A stretch of 64,000 bases of DNA from contig CAZJWK010000003.1 in assembly GCA_964549595.1 (NCBI GenBank), positions 1 to 64,000 on the forward strand, read 5' to 3'. This document shows positions 42,256 through 52,200 of the stretch, in pieces. Positions within the stretch are counted from its first letter, which is position 1. Each line of letters starts with the position of its first letter. The translations under genes and the position numbers were made by a program. This DNA comes from CAZQQN01 sp964549595 (lineage in GTDB: Bacteria; Bacteroidota; Bacteroidia; CAILMK01; CAYYUA01). The notes under the pieces are model-generated. The model was given only the letters and a program-made list of their open reading frames with translations. It was not told the origin of the DNA and did not search any database.

Positions 42256-43782
42256 TTACAACCACTGGCTACCTTCCTCCCCTTCAAAACCACTTTCCTC
42301 ATCGCCGAAATTCATCATGCCGCTCAGTAGATCTTTGAATGTTTGTCCTTCTTCAATATTGTGCTTGCTTAGCATGGAATATTCAGCCAGGCCGTGAAGC
42401 AAGAATTCCATGAATAACAGTTTCTCTTGCTTACCTGCTTTCGGCCGGTAATGATCTACCAGTTTTTCAAGGCCCTTAACATTTTTTAAGGCCTCTTCAT
42501 AAGCTTTTTCAGTCATGTCATGGAAAAGTTCCACCATTTCCCCCTTACCAAACCACTGAATAATATCCTGATAAGGATTTTGACCTTCTTTTTTACTGAT
42601 TTGCTTTGGATCCGGGAAATAATGGACAAATTGCTTCCGAATGGCTTTTCCGATTAACATTTGGGCCACATTGGCCGGACCTTCCTGTTCCCCTTCATAA
42701 ACCAGTTCAATTTTCCCCGTGATAGCCGGAATTAAGCCTACAAAATCAGCTATTCTTACGTAGCCTTTTTTCTCTTTATTAACGAGCGTTCGGCGCTCAA
42801 CGGCACTCATGACATTTTCGTAACCAGAGATAGTCAAACGGGCAGAAACCCCGCTTTTTTCATCCACATACTCACTATCCCTGGCTTCAAATGCCACCTG
42901 CTCAATGAGGTCCTCTGCAAGGGTATGGATTTGGACGAGCTCTTCCTGCTCTTTATGTTGCCTGATCTCTTGCTTCGTAATATGTTTAGCAACATCAAGG
43001 GTTTTAGGATAATGCGTTAGTATCTGACTATCAATACGATCCTTTAATGGGGTAACAATGGTTCCCCTGTTGGTATAATCCTCAGGGTTGGCTGTGAACA
43101 CAAATTGAATATCAAGGGGCATTCTCAACTTAAATCCCCTTATCTGAATATCTCCTTCTTGTAAAATATTAAACAAGGCTACCTGGATACGGGCTTGTAA
43201 ATCAGGAAGTTCATTTATTACAAAAATCCCTCTGTTAGAGCGGGGTAACAAGCCAAAATGGATAACCCTTTCATCCGAATAGGGCAGTTTCATGGAGGCG
43301 GCTTTTATGGGGTCCACATCACCGACAAGATCAGCAACTGTTACATCCGGAGTGGCCAACTTTTCTGTGAAACGTTGGTCCCTGTGAACCCATTCAATAG
43401 GTGTTTCATCCCCGAGATCATTAACCATGTCCCTCGCATGTTTTGATAAGGGGTTTAGGGGATCATCATTCAATTCCGAGTCTTTTACAATGGGTATATA
43501 CTCATCCAAAAGATTGGTAATAAGCCGGGCAATACGTGTTTTAGCTTGCCCCCTCAACCCCAGGAGTATCATGTTATGGTTGGAAAGGATGCCTCTTTCA
43601 ATGTCGGGTATTACTGTTTTATCAAACCCTAACACCCCTTTAAAAGGGTTTTCATCATTGCGCATTTTATCGACTAAATTCTCCCTTAATTCCTGTTTAA
43701 CGGATTTTAATTCGTAGCCATGGGCCTTGAGGTCCTTGATTGAATGGATTTGGTCCCGGTGTGCTAAATAAGATTTCGTCAT
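42256..43782 (-). CDS. MoxR/magnesium chelatase-like AAA+ ATPase
   Basis: A 508-residue AAA+ protein of the helix-2-insert clade. The Walker A region is LLGLRGQAKTRIARLI (about 73-88), with G-L-R-G-Q-A-K-T in place of the usual GxxGxGKT. The Walker B and sensor region is IFVINELPDLQARIQVALFNILQEG, quoted in parts as IFVINELPDLQ and VALFNILQEGDI. The sensor I strand is IQFVFTANPEDYTNRG and the arginine-finger region follows at LKDRIDSQI. MoxR and magnesium-chelatase subunit I enzymes act with VWA-domain proteins to remodel or insert cofactors into proteins. Its partner is the VWA gene 54 nt upstream. No chlorophyll or cobalt chelatase genes are visible, so chelation is unlikely. Confidence 0.85.
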   Translation of the reverse strand: MTKSYLAHRDQIHSIKDLKAHGYELKSVKQELRENLVDKMRNDENPFKGVLGFDKTVIPDIERGILSNHNMILLGLRGQAKTRIARLITNLLDEYIPIVKDSELNDDPLNPLSKHARDMVNDLGDETPIEWVHRDQRFTEKLATPDVTVADLVGDVDPIKAASMKLPYSDERVIHFGLLPRSNRGIFVINELPDLQARIQVALFNILQEGDIQIRGFKLRMPLDIQFVFTANPEDYTNRGTIVTPLKDRIDSQILTHYPKTLDVAKHITKQEIRQHKEQEELVQIHTLAEDLIEQVAFEARDSEYVDEKSGVSARLTISGYENVMSAVERRTLVNKEKKGYVRIADFVGLIPAITGKIELVYEGEQEGPANVAQMLIGKAIRKQFVHYFPDPKQISKKEGQNPYQDIIQWFGKGEMVELFHDMTEKAYEEALKNVKGLEKLVDHYRPKAGKQEKLLFMEFLLHGLAEYSMLSKHNIEEGQTFKDLLSGMMNFGDEESGFEGEEGSQWL

Positions 43783-43836
43783 AGGGGTAACAATTTGACT
43801 TTATGGGATTTAACAAACATTTGAAGGAGTAATGCC

Positions 43837-44946
43837 TTAGCGGACACGTTTACGCCTGTTCCTTTCATAATCCTCAAAAATGTATTCACCTAACCCTTCA
43901 AGGCTTGTGTAGAAAGCTTTGCCATTATTGGCTTCTGTAAATTCCCTTACAAATTGCTGGAGAAAAGGGTCAGAAGCCACCATGAAGGTATTGATCAATA
44001 TATCCTGTTTTCGGCATTGCCGGGCAAGGTTCAGGGTTTTATTCAGTATTTCCTTGTCAAGCCCCATACTGTTTTGGTAGTACTTCAAACCCACTTTCAT
44101 ACAGGTGGGTTTGCCATCCGTTATCATGAAAATTTGCTTATTGGCATTCTTTTTCCGGCGTAACAAATCCATTGCCAATTCCAGGCCGGCAATGGTATTG
44201 GTATGGTAAGGGCCAACCTGCAAATAAGGAAGGTCCTTTATTTTAATTTGCCAGGCGTCATTGCCAAAAACGATCACATCCAAAGTATCCTTAGGGTATT
44301 TTTTGGTTATCAATTCAGCCAGGGCCATAGCGGTTTTCTTCGCAGGCGTAATCCGGTCTTCCCCGTAAAGGATCATGGAATGGGAAATATCGATCATCAA
44401 AACAGTAGACATTTGCGCTTTATACTCCTGCTCATTCACTTCCAGATCATCCTCGGTCATCTGAAAATCTCCTACCCCATTATTAATCTGAGCATTACGA
44501 ATGGAATCCGTCATGGCAATATTTTCCGGGGCATCACCAAATTGAAAAGCCCGCCTGTCAGTAATGGGTTCATCCCCAGCCCCTTGATGCGGTGTTGAGT
44601 GATTACCCGGCCCGGATTTTTTGAGTTTCCCGAAAATATCTTCAAGGGATTGTTGACGAATAGTTTGTTCAGATTTGGCAGTCAAACCAAAATTACCATT
44701 GCCTTGCCCATTAGGGTCATCTGTTATATAACCTTTTTCCTTCAATTCTTCAATGAAATCGTCTAAGGAATACTCCTCACCCGTGAAATTATATCTTTCA
44801 TCCAGTTGCCGCATCCATTCCAATGCTTCATCCACATCACCCGAAGTATACATCATGATTTGTGTAAAAATGTCCAATAAATTTTGGAATTGGTTCTCCG
44901 GCTTTTTTTCCTCGGGAATGTAATCAGTAAATAAGTGACCTATCAT
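43837..44946 (-). CDS. VWA-domain protein paired with the MoxR-like ATPase
   Basis: A 369-residue cytosolic protein. The C-terminal 190 residues form a von Willebrand factor A domain with an intact MIDAS metal site: DISHSMILYGED (DxSxS, about 185-196), a central Thr region (TNTIAGLELAMDLL) and ITDGKPTCMKVG. The N-terminal part is charged and helical, with a hydrophilic linker rich in Gly, Asn and His. It has no signal peptide or membrane helix. Together with the next gene it forms a MoxR-VWA pair, a common bacterial chaperone-type module. The target protein is unknown. Confidence 0.87.
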   Translation of the reverse strand: MIGHLFTDYIPEEKKPENQFQNLLDIFTQIMMYTSGDVDEALEWMRQLDERYNFTGEEYSLDDFIEELKEKGYITDDPNGQGNGNFGLTAKSEQTIRQQSLEDIFGKLKKSGPGNHSTPHQGAGDEPITDRRAFQFGDAPENIAMTDSIRNAQINNGVGDFQMTEDDLEVNEQEYKAQMSTVLMIDISHSMILYGEDRITPAKKTAMALAELITKKYPKDTLDVIVFGNDAWQIKIKDLPYLQVGPYHTNTIAGLELAMDLLRRKKNANKQIFMITDGKPTCMKVGLKYYQNSMGLDKEILNKTLNLARQCRKQDILINTFMVASDPFLQQFVREFTEANNGKAFYTSLEGLGEYIFEDYERNRRKRVR

Positions 44947-45116
44947 AAGTCCTGTAAGTTATTGTTTTTTAAACAAACGAATTGGGTTTCGGTTTGGTTT
45001 TAAAAACCTGGTTAAATTTCTTCATTGACTGCCTCGGAACTTTTGATTTCAGTTTGGTATTTTACAGGAAACCGGTAAAGGAATCTTGTTAATTTGCCCA
45101 GTAAAAAGATTGTTCA

Positions 45117-45872
45117 TTGTGTGTGTTAACCTTCATACCTTTTAAAGAGGGAGGATTTGATTTGACTTCCAACCGGGATGAAAGTCCCCAAAGGAAAAAA
45201 GCCCTATTCCCTTCCATTAAAAAGACCCCTTATTACCAACTGATTTTCCCAAAGGACGGGGATCAAGGCGGAACATGGATAGCGGCAACAGGAAATCCGA
45301 AATTGGTTTGTCTGTTAAACGGGGCTTTTGAACCCCACCAACCTGAGCCCCCTTATTATAAGAGCCGAGGGTTAGTGGTATTAGATGTTTTCGAGTACCC
45401 TCAATTTATTGATTTTTACAATGACTCGGATCTTTCCGGAATTGAACCTTTTACCATGGTCTGTATTGAGCCCCTGGAAAATGACTTCGGGCTCTATGAA
45501 CTCAAATGGGACGGGGAAAATAAGCATTTGACAGAACTGGATTCCAAAAAGCCACACCTTTGGGCTTCTGCCAGTCTTTATTCTTCTCAAGCCCAATTAA
45601 AAAGGAATAAGTTTTTCCATTCATGGCTTCAACAGGAAGAAACCATTGATTGGGAAAAATTGGAAGGCCTGCATACGCAATTAAAGATGGGCCGATTCAA
45701 AGAAGATTATCTGGAAAATAACCAATTACCCCCGGTGGTAACCCGAAGCATAACCCACATTAGCTATGGGAGGGAAAATATAATCCGGTACAAAGACCTG
45801 CATCAGCAAAAAATAATGACTGAAGCCCTACCCAACCCTTGGGAAAAGGTTGAAAAATCAGGCCTTCAATAG
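45117..45872 (+). CDS. NRDE-family protein (TANGO2-like)
   Basis: A 251-residue protein of the NRDE family. It begins MCVLTFIPF and continues with LTSNRDESPQRKKA, the N-R-D-E motif that names the family, and WIAATGNPKLVCLLNGA, the second conserved block. The family has an N-terminal nucleophile-like fold in which Cys2 is exposed after loss of Met1. The start is therefore TTG 45117, the only codon that places this cysteine second. Eukaryotic TANGO2 affects heme and lipid handling; bacterial roles are not settled. The gene is divergent from the VWA gene. Confidence 0.85.
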   Translation: MCVLTFIPFKEGGFDLTSNRDESPQRKKALFPSIKKTPYYQLIFPKDGDQGGTWIAATGNPKLVCLLNGAFEPHQPEPPYYKSRGLVVLDVFEYPQFIDFYNDSDLSGIEPFTMVCIEPLENDFGLYELKWDGENKHLTELDSKKPHLWASASLYSSQAQLKRNKFFHSWLQQEETIDWEKLEGLHTQLKMGRFKEDYLENNQLPPVVTRSITHISYGRENIIRYKDLHQQKIMTEALPNPWEKVEKSGLQ

Positions 45873-45909
45873 TTTTTAAAGGGTATCAAATCCCATTAAA
45901 GGCCCCGGC

Positions 45910-47217
45910 CTAATCATCCACTATTCCAGAATTAAGGCGTTCTAAACCGACAAGTTTGTAGGTATTCAGAAACGGGGAGCGAAAGTAGACAAAAATGGTG
46001 TAATCATTTTCTGTCTCATAATGGCTTCCTTCAATTTTACGGGCATTGATATTTTCCCCATAATTTGAGGCCACGACATACTTATAGTCGTAATAACCTT
46101 GTTTAAGCAAAACCGATTGATGATAAACCTTTTGCTCAGGATAAAATTTCATTTGAAATTTATCCCTGACCATCCAATCCGATAACCCGCCAAAAACGAA
46201 AATACCCTGGTTTTCTTCCAAAGCCAGGTTTGCTTTCAAATAAAAATTAACGGAAACATAATCGGCCTGGAGTTGTGGTTTTTGACCACTTTTAGAATGG
46301 ATAATGCGGCTACCATTCAGGTCATCGTGGGTAGTATGGGATTTAAAGGAGCGGTCTTCATCCTTCAAAAGGTGTGCTTGGTAAAAGGAATCTAATTTAA
46401 GGGTTTTGACACCCCTTCTGGCTTGCTTTAAAGAAGTAATGTCAAACGTTCTGAATTCATTACCCGCATTGAATAAATTTTTCTCGTCATAATCATAAAT
46501 CAATTTTTTCCCCTGCACATAACTGGGTTTTAGGCCTACAATGGCATTATCCCATCTTTCATTTTGCCTAATGACAACCAAAAATTCCCGGAGAGGATTG
46601 GATACTTTTGACAAATTCTGGTAATTAATCTGAAAATCCACCTCATGCTTATAATCCCTGTATCGAACAAAGGTGGCCCTTTTCACTTCGCCTTCCGTGG
46701 AGACCTTATTTTCCACGACAAAAAAGCGCCTTGTAAGAATCAGGTTTTCCTTATTGCCACTTTTGTACACCTTAAGAATGTAATTACCGGGTATTTTGGG
46801 CTTCATATTCCGGGTAGGAAAGGTGAACCAGTAATGAACGTAATCGTGGTAGGTATTAAAAGAATGGTCATAGTTATTGATGAAACCACTGTTGATGCCA
46901 TCAATATATTGGCTGGTACTTAAATCACTTGCCCGCCAATCCGGAGTACAGTGCTGAATTGTAAACTTGTAATCCGCTACTTTGTGGCTGAGCTTGTCAA
47001 AAGATAATTTCAGTTTTGTACTGCCACCAAGTTTTAACACAGGGGTTGAATTCTCAACCCCGTTTTTTTTAAAAATTACGGTTTTAATGCCTTTCTGGTA
47101 AACTTCATTTCGCCAAATGCGAGAATCATCCGGATCCTCAGCCAACAACAACGCTGGTATCTGAAGCAAACAAAACAGGGGTAATAAATAATGTTGGTAC
47201 AATGGAATCCCGTTCAA
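45910..47217 (-). CDS. DUF5103 domain-containing secreted protein
   Basis: A 435-residue protein that matches DUF5103, a Bacteroidota family of unknown function. It starts at a TTG (47217), followed by a signal peptide with hydrophobic core YLLPLFCLLQIPALLLA. After it come strands typical of immunoglobulin-like modules: STPVLKLGGSTKLKLSFD, DYKFTIQHCTPDWRASDL, and, later, GIFVFGGLSDW and YYDYKYVVAS. The family often has a WxxSDL motif like the one seen here. Periplasmic or surface location is likely. A perfect -7-like box (TAAGTTTG) lies about 68 nt upstream. The metalloprotease lipoprotein gene is the nearest upstream gene on the same strand. Confidence 0.75.
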   Translation of the reverse strand: MNGIPLYQHYLLPLFCLLQIPALLLAEDPDDSRIWRNEVYQKGIKTVIFKKNGVENSTPVLKLGGSTKLKLSFDKLSHKVADYKFTIQHCTPDWRASDLSTSQYIDGINSGFINNYDHSFNTYHDYVHYWFTFPTRNMKPKIPGNYILKVYKSGNKENLILTRRFFVVENKVSTEGEVKRATFVRYRDYKHEVDFQINYQNLSKVSNPLREFLVVIRQNERWDNAIVGLKPSYVQGKKLIYDYDEKNLFNAGNEFRTFDITSLKQARRGVKTLKLDSFYQAHLLKDEDRSFKSHTTHDDLNGSRIIHSKSGQKPQLQADYVSVNFYLKANLALEENQGIFVFGGLSDWMVRDKFQMKFYPEQKVYHQSVLLKQGYYDYKYVVASNYGENINARKIEGSHYETENDYTIFVYFRSPFLNTYKLVGLERLNSGIVDD

Positions 47218-47284
47218 TTTAATTTTACCTTCTTAAGCCGCCTTAAGGTTTATTTTTAAATCAGCCTTAGGCAGGTTTTAAAAC

Positions 47285-47292
47285 CAAACTTA
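47285..47292 (-). promoter_or_regulatory. Candidate -7 box (TAAGTTTG) for the DUF5103 gene
   Basis: An exact TAnnTTTG match on the minus strand in the 94-nt spacer, but without a TTTG at the -33 distance. Confidence 0.3.
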
Positions 47293-47311
47293 AAATGCCT
47301 TTGTGTTATAT

Positions 47312-48118
47312 CTATTTACCGCCATTGGCTTTTAGATCATCCCGGCAATTCACATCCAACTCCGGGACTGACCCGCCTAACAACTTTTCAACCACATCGC
47401 CGGTTTTTACGGTCCAGTGCATCAAACAGTTGTCTTCATCACAGTGCTTACCATGTTGTTCATCCTGATGATCCGTTTGCATCGAACTACCATTATTGAC
47501 TAAACCCAGATTATGTCCCATTTCATGGTTGATCACCGCATTTTCTAATTTATGGGTGGCCGGTTCGTTTAGTCCTCCGGATAGTTCTTGTATGGTTTCT
47601 TCATATATCACCATGGATGTATTCCGGTAAGCCACTCCCAGGGTTTTGGAATTATCCGTATCATCCTCATGCTCCCCGTTGATAAAAAGAAAATAAACCC
47701 CAATGGTATTCCCCTCATTATAAACATTCCGGTTGGCGTCTTCAATGTCAATAACTTCCTGAACCGAATAATCATCATCCCCGCCAGGCTCGCCAATTCT
47801 GGTTTTTTTAAATTCAAAACCTTGCGGTTTGTGTAAGTATTTTTCTAAAAAGTTTTTGAAACTATCCAATGCCCGGTCAGTGGGTTTATAGTCCTCCACA
47901 TATTGAATTTCCACCTTCATTTTACTGAAATCCTTGTTGGCTAATAAAGCATTAGCAGATTCACCTGTACCTTTTTTATTGGCTTCATGCTTGGTAGTAC
48001 CGCCATTTCCACCATTATTATTCCCGCCATTATCCGGATCACTTCCATCATCTTTTTCACAGGCCACAATAATGAAGAATAACGCAAAAAAACCCAGCAA
48101 TAACTTTTTGTTAACCAT
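47312..48118 (-). CDS. Lipoprotein zinc metalloprotease-like protein
   Basis: From ATG 48118 this is a 268-residue lipoprotein: signal core LLLGFFALFFIIVAC with Cys20, then an Asp/Gly/Asn-rich linker (DDGSDPDNGGNNNGGNGG). The catalytic-type motif NHEMGHNLGLVNNG has the HExxH zinc site plus the Gly of HExxHxxGxx(H/D), with Asn in the third-ligand place. Further on, QTDHQDEQHGKHC supplies other His residues, and CLMHWTV resembles a Met-turn. This form fits metalloproteases of the Bacteroidota 'membrane metalloprotease' kind. Whether it is active is not clear because of the altered ligand. An in-frame start at 48166 is possible but would put 16 residues before the signal. Confidence 0.7.
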   Translation of the reverse strand: MVNKKLLLGFFALFFIIVACEKDDGSDPDNGGNNNGGNGGTTKHEANKKGTGESANALLANKDFSKMKVEIQYVEDYKPTDRALDSFKNFLEKYLHKPQGFEFKKTRIGEPGGDDDYSVQEVIDIEDANRNVYNEGNTIGVYFLFINGEHEDDTDNSKTLGVAYRNTSMVIYEETIQELSGGLNEPATHKLENAVINHEMGHNLGLVNNGSSMQTDHQDEQHGKHCDEDNCLMHWTVKTGDVVEKLLGGSVPELDVNCRDDLKANGGK

Positions 48119-48166
48119 ATAATCAATACTATATTTCCAATCAAACAATCTACTCACCTTATTCAT

Positions 48167-48610
48167 TTACTTTTCCTTTAATTGCGGGTAATCAATTTTT
48201 GTGGGAACAATTAGCACCGTGGAAAATTCTTCCTTAAGCTTATAAAAAAGCTTTTGGGCTTCCATCTTATTCCTGAAATTACCCACCCGGATTTTAAAGT
48301 TGGGCTGTTCGTAAACCATATAAGCCCTTTTTCCGGGGAAATGCTTGTAAAACCTGGCCTTTATATCCTGCGCTTTTTGCCTTTTTTTCCCAAAATAAAT
48401 CTGAATGCGATAGCCTTGAAAGGTTTCATCACCTCTATTTTTCATTTTGGTATGCTTCAATAAGGCATTCAAATCTTTTGACTTCTTTATCTTTAATTGC
48501 CCTTTTTGAACCGTATCAGCCGGATTACCACAAATGGTCTTTTGGCCTTTAACCTGGATACTGCAAAAAAATATCAGAGAACCCGTCAATAACACTTTAA
48601 GTATTTGCAT
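48167..48610 (-). CDS. SPOR-domain-like periplasmic protein
   Basis: A 147-residue protein with a signal peptide (VLLTGSLIFFCSIQVKGQ) and a C-terminal SPOR-like domain: GYRIQIYFGKKRQKAQDIKA, then YMVYEQPNFKIRVGNFRNKMEAQKL, quoted as VYEQPNFKIRVGNFRNK and EAQKLFYKLKEEF. SPOR domains bind peptidoglycan lacking stem peptides and locate to division sites. The gene overlaps the deoC stop by 14 nt, which implies cotranscription after secA and deoC. It lies just before the metalloprotease gene on the same strand. Confidence 0.75.
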   Translation of the reverse strand: MQILKVLLTGSLIFFCSIQVKGQKTICGNPADTVQKGQLKIKKSKDLNALLKHTKMKNRGDETFQGYRIQIYFGKKRQKAQDIKARFYKHFPGKRAYMVYEQPNFKIRVGNFRNKMEAQKLFYKLKEEFSTVLIVPTKIDYPQLKEK

Positions 48611-49256
48611 GACTGATAATTTTTAAACCGGAAGAGGTTCCAAGGCGATCTGCTCCGGCCTCTATTAATTCCATCGCCTGCTGGGCTTCCTTGATTCCCC
48701 CGGAAGCTTTTATTTTAATGGATTCAGGCAAATGCTCCCGCATTAACCTGATTGCTTCCACATTGGCATAGCCTCCATTAAAGCCGGTACAGGTTTTCAC
48801 ATAATCCACCTTAGCCTCTGAACAAAGTTTACAAGCTTGAATGACCTCATTTTCATCCAATAAGCCTATCTCGATAATGGTTTTTACCGTCTTATTGTAA
48901 TAATGGCCATAGCCAATAATTTGCTTCATGTCTTCTTTAACGTACTCATAAGAACCCGATTTGAAAGCAGCAACATTCATTACCATATCAAGTTCATCAG
49001 CCCCATCTTCTATGGCTTTTTTGGCTTCCTCAGCCTTAATGGTGGTTTTGCCATAACCCAGCGGAAAACCAATAACCGTTACCAAATTCACCTGGCTGTT
49101 TCCCAATTGTTGACCGGCATCCTTCACAAAACAGGGCGGAATACAACAACCTGCAAAATTGTTATCCACAGATTCGCTGCATGTATCTTGGATATCCTTT
49201 TCTGTGGCCTGGGGTTTTAGTAAGGTATGGTCGATGTATTGATTAATACTACTCAC
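48597..49256 (-). CDS. deoC: Deoxyribose-phosphate aldolase
   Basis: DeoC splits 2-deoxyribose 5-phosphate into acetaldehyde and glyceraldehyde 3-phosphate, ending deoxynucleoside breakdown. The 219-residue TIM barrel shows DHTLLKPQAT near the start, VIGFPLG, ELDMVMN (with the Asp that relays protons), VKTCTGF with the Schiff-base lysine, and KASGGI with the second essential lysine. The start is GTG 49256, giving the expected first residues. It begins 2 nt after the secA stop and ends inside the SPOR gene start. The grouping with secA is probably a matter of shared transcript, not function. Confidence 0.95.
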   Translation of the reverse strand: MSSINQYIDHTLLKPQATEKDIQDTCSESVDNNFAGCCIPPCFVKDAGQQLGNSQVNLVTVIGFPLGYGKTTIKAEEAKKAIEDGADELDMVMNVAAFKSGSYEYVKEDMKQIIGYGHYYNKTVKTIIEIGLLDENEVIQACKLCSEAKVDYVKTCTGFNGGYANVEAIRLMREHLPESIKIKASGGIKEAQQAMELIEAGADRLGTSSGLKIISHANT

Positions 49257-49258
49257 TG

Positions 49259-52200
49259 TTATTCATTTTTACCGTGACAATGTTTGTATTTCTTTCCACT
49301 ACCACAGGGACAAGGTTCGTTCCGTCCTGTTTTTTCGCCAACCCGAACAGGTTCTTGTTTGGCACCCCCTTCTGCATTGGTAGAAGTTTCTCCCTGGGGT
49401 GCTGCATCCGGATAATCGTTGGTACGGGAGGTCTGAAGTTGATCCATATCACCTTTTTTGCTTGGCGCCTCCTTGGCCTCTTTCACGTCTTCGGAATCAT
49501 CGGTTACAATATCAGCTTTTGCCAGTAAAGAAAGTACATCCCGGTTCACTTTGGCCAGCATTTGCTGGAATAACTTGAAGGACTCAAACTTATAGACCAG
49601 CAAAGGATCTTTTTGTTCGTAAACGGCATTTTGAACCGACTGTTTTAGCTCGTCTATCTCCCGAAGATGCTCCTTCCAGGCATCATCTATGATAGAAAGG
49701 GTGGTCATCTTTTCAAAATCCAGGATAACCTGGCGAGCCTCCGTCTCATAAGCTTTCTTTAAATTGGTCGTTACCTGGACCTGCTTCTCTCCATCCGAAA
49801 AGGGTGCAACAATATTTTCAATTTGCTGCCCTTTTTGCTCATAAACATCCTTAATGACTGGGTAGGCTTTTTGACGAATGCGTTCCGTTTTGCTCCGGTA
49901 AGCATCACTGATGTGCCGGTAGAGTTGTTGGGTCAGCTCTTCTTGTTTGCTATTAAGCATTTCCTCTTCAGTGAATGGGAGATCGGAAGCAAAGACCCTC
50001 AGCACCTCCATTTTCATACCCTCGTAATCAGAAAAAGGCTGGTAATTACCGATTATCTCCTCGCAAAGGTCTTCTGTCATATGGTTAAGGTCTACAGCCA
50101 GGCGATCACCATAAAGGGCATTTCGCCGCTTTTTGTAAATGACTTCACGCTGGTTATTGGTGACATCGTCATATTCAAGAAGCCTTTTCCGTATACCAAA
50201 ATTGTTTTGCTCCACCTTTTTCTGTGCCTTTTCAATGGAACCTGAAACCCATGAATGCTGGATTACCTCACCTTCTTCCAATCCCATCCGGTCCATATAC
50301 TTCGCGATCTTTTCGGAACCAAACAAACGCATGAGGTTATCTTCCAGGGAGACGAAAAACTGCGAAGACCCCGGGTCTCCCTGTCGACCTGCCCGGCCCC
50401 TAAGCTGCCTGTCAACCCGCCTGGCTTCATGCCGCTCAGTGCCAACAATGGCTAACCCACCGGCTTCTACAACACCTTCCCCCAGTTTGATATCCGTTCC
50501 CCTACCGGCCATATTGGTAGCAATAGTGATGGCTCCGGGTTGACCGGCTTCTGAGACAATTTCAGCCTCACGCTGGTGATGCTTTGCATTAAGGACATTA
50601 TGCTTGAGCCCTTGCCTTTTCAACATACGGCTTAAGAGTTCGGAAACTTCCACTGAGGTAGTACCTACCAAAACCGGACGTCCCGCATTCACCAATCGCT
50701 CAACCTCTTCTGTTACCGCATTGTACTTTTCCCGTTTGGTTTTATAAACCATGTCGTCCTTATCTTCACGAACCACCGGCATATGGGTCGGTATAACAAC
50801 CACATCAAGGCCGTAAATTTCCATGAATTCCCCGGCTTCCGTTTCAGCCGTACCCGTCATACCGGACAATTTATGATACATCCGGAAATAATTCTGAAGC
50901 GTTACACTGGCATAGGTTTGTGTAGATGATTCGACCTGCACATTTTCCTTTGCCTCAATAGCCTGGTGTAAACCATCCGAATACCTTCTGCCTTCCAAAA
51001 CCCGGCCGGTTTGTTCATCCACAATTTTAACCTTGCCCTCGGAGAGAATGTAATCCACATCCACTTCAAAAAGGGTATAAGCTTTTAAAAGCTGATTAAT
51101 GGTATGAATCCGTTCAGACTTAACGGCAAAATCCCGCATTAACTCATCTTTCTTGCGCGTTTTTTCCTCATCACTCATCTCTGCCCTTTCAATTTCCGCC
51201 ATCTGCTCACCCACATTAGGCATGACGAAAAAGTCACTTTCTTCAGTCTCTTTTGAAATCAGTTCAATGCCCTTATCAGTGAGTTCTACGTTATTATTTT
51301 TCTCGTCTATGGTAAAAAACAGGTTTTCATCCACCTTGTGCATTTCCTTTCCCTGGTCTTGCATAAAATGATTCTCCACCTTCTGAAGGAAAGCCTTCAC
51401 GCCTGGTTCACTCAAGTATTTAATGAGGGCTTTGTTGCGTGGTAAGCCCCGATAAGCCCGAAGAAGCTCCATAGAGCCTTCATCGGTTTCCTTCATGTTT
51501 TCAATGGTGTTTTCTTTGATGGCTTTTTTCGCATTGGTCAAAGCCTTGTTGACATAATCTTTTTGCGCATTAATGAGCTTTTCAACCTTTGGCTTAAGTT
51601 CATAAAACTTCTCCTGATCTTTGTCGGAAGTTTCTGTAGGGCCGGAGATCACCAGTGGTGTCCGGGCATCATCAATGAGCACGGAATCTACCTCATCAAT
51701 CATGGCAAAATGGTGCTTACGCTGGACAATATCCTCAGTGGAGCGAGCCATGTTATCCCGGAGGTAATCAAAGCCAAATTCATTATTGGTTCCGTAAACA
51801 ATATCAGCTTGATAGGCTTTTCGGCGCCCTTCGGAATTGGCAGAAAAATGTTCAATACAATCCACTGTAATTCCCAGAAAATTGTACAAGGGCCCGTTCC
51901 ATTTACTATCCCTGCGCGCCAGGAAGTCATTGACCGTTACGATGTGAACGGCATGGCCACTTAAGGCATTGAGGTAAGCCGGTAAGGTGGAAACCAAGGT
52001 TTTCCCTTCACCAGTAGCCATTTCCGCGATCTTTCCCTGGTGAAGCACAATCCCTCCTATTAATTGGACGTCAAAATGCACCATATCCCAATTTATGGGA
52101 ATACCGGCTGCATCCCATTCCGTATCATAAAGGACCTTGTCCCCTTCAATTTTGATATGTTCATGTTCAGCCGCCAATTCACGGTCTAATTCATTAGCCG

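Noticed and set aside
45089..45096. TTAATTTG as a promoter for the NRDE gene
   Set aside because: The -7-like box is present, but no TTTG or TTG lies 17-23 nt upstream, so it is not better than chance.
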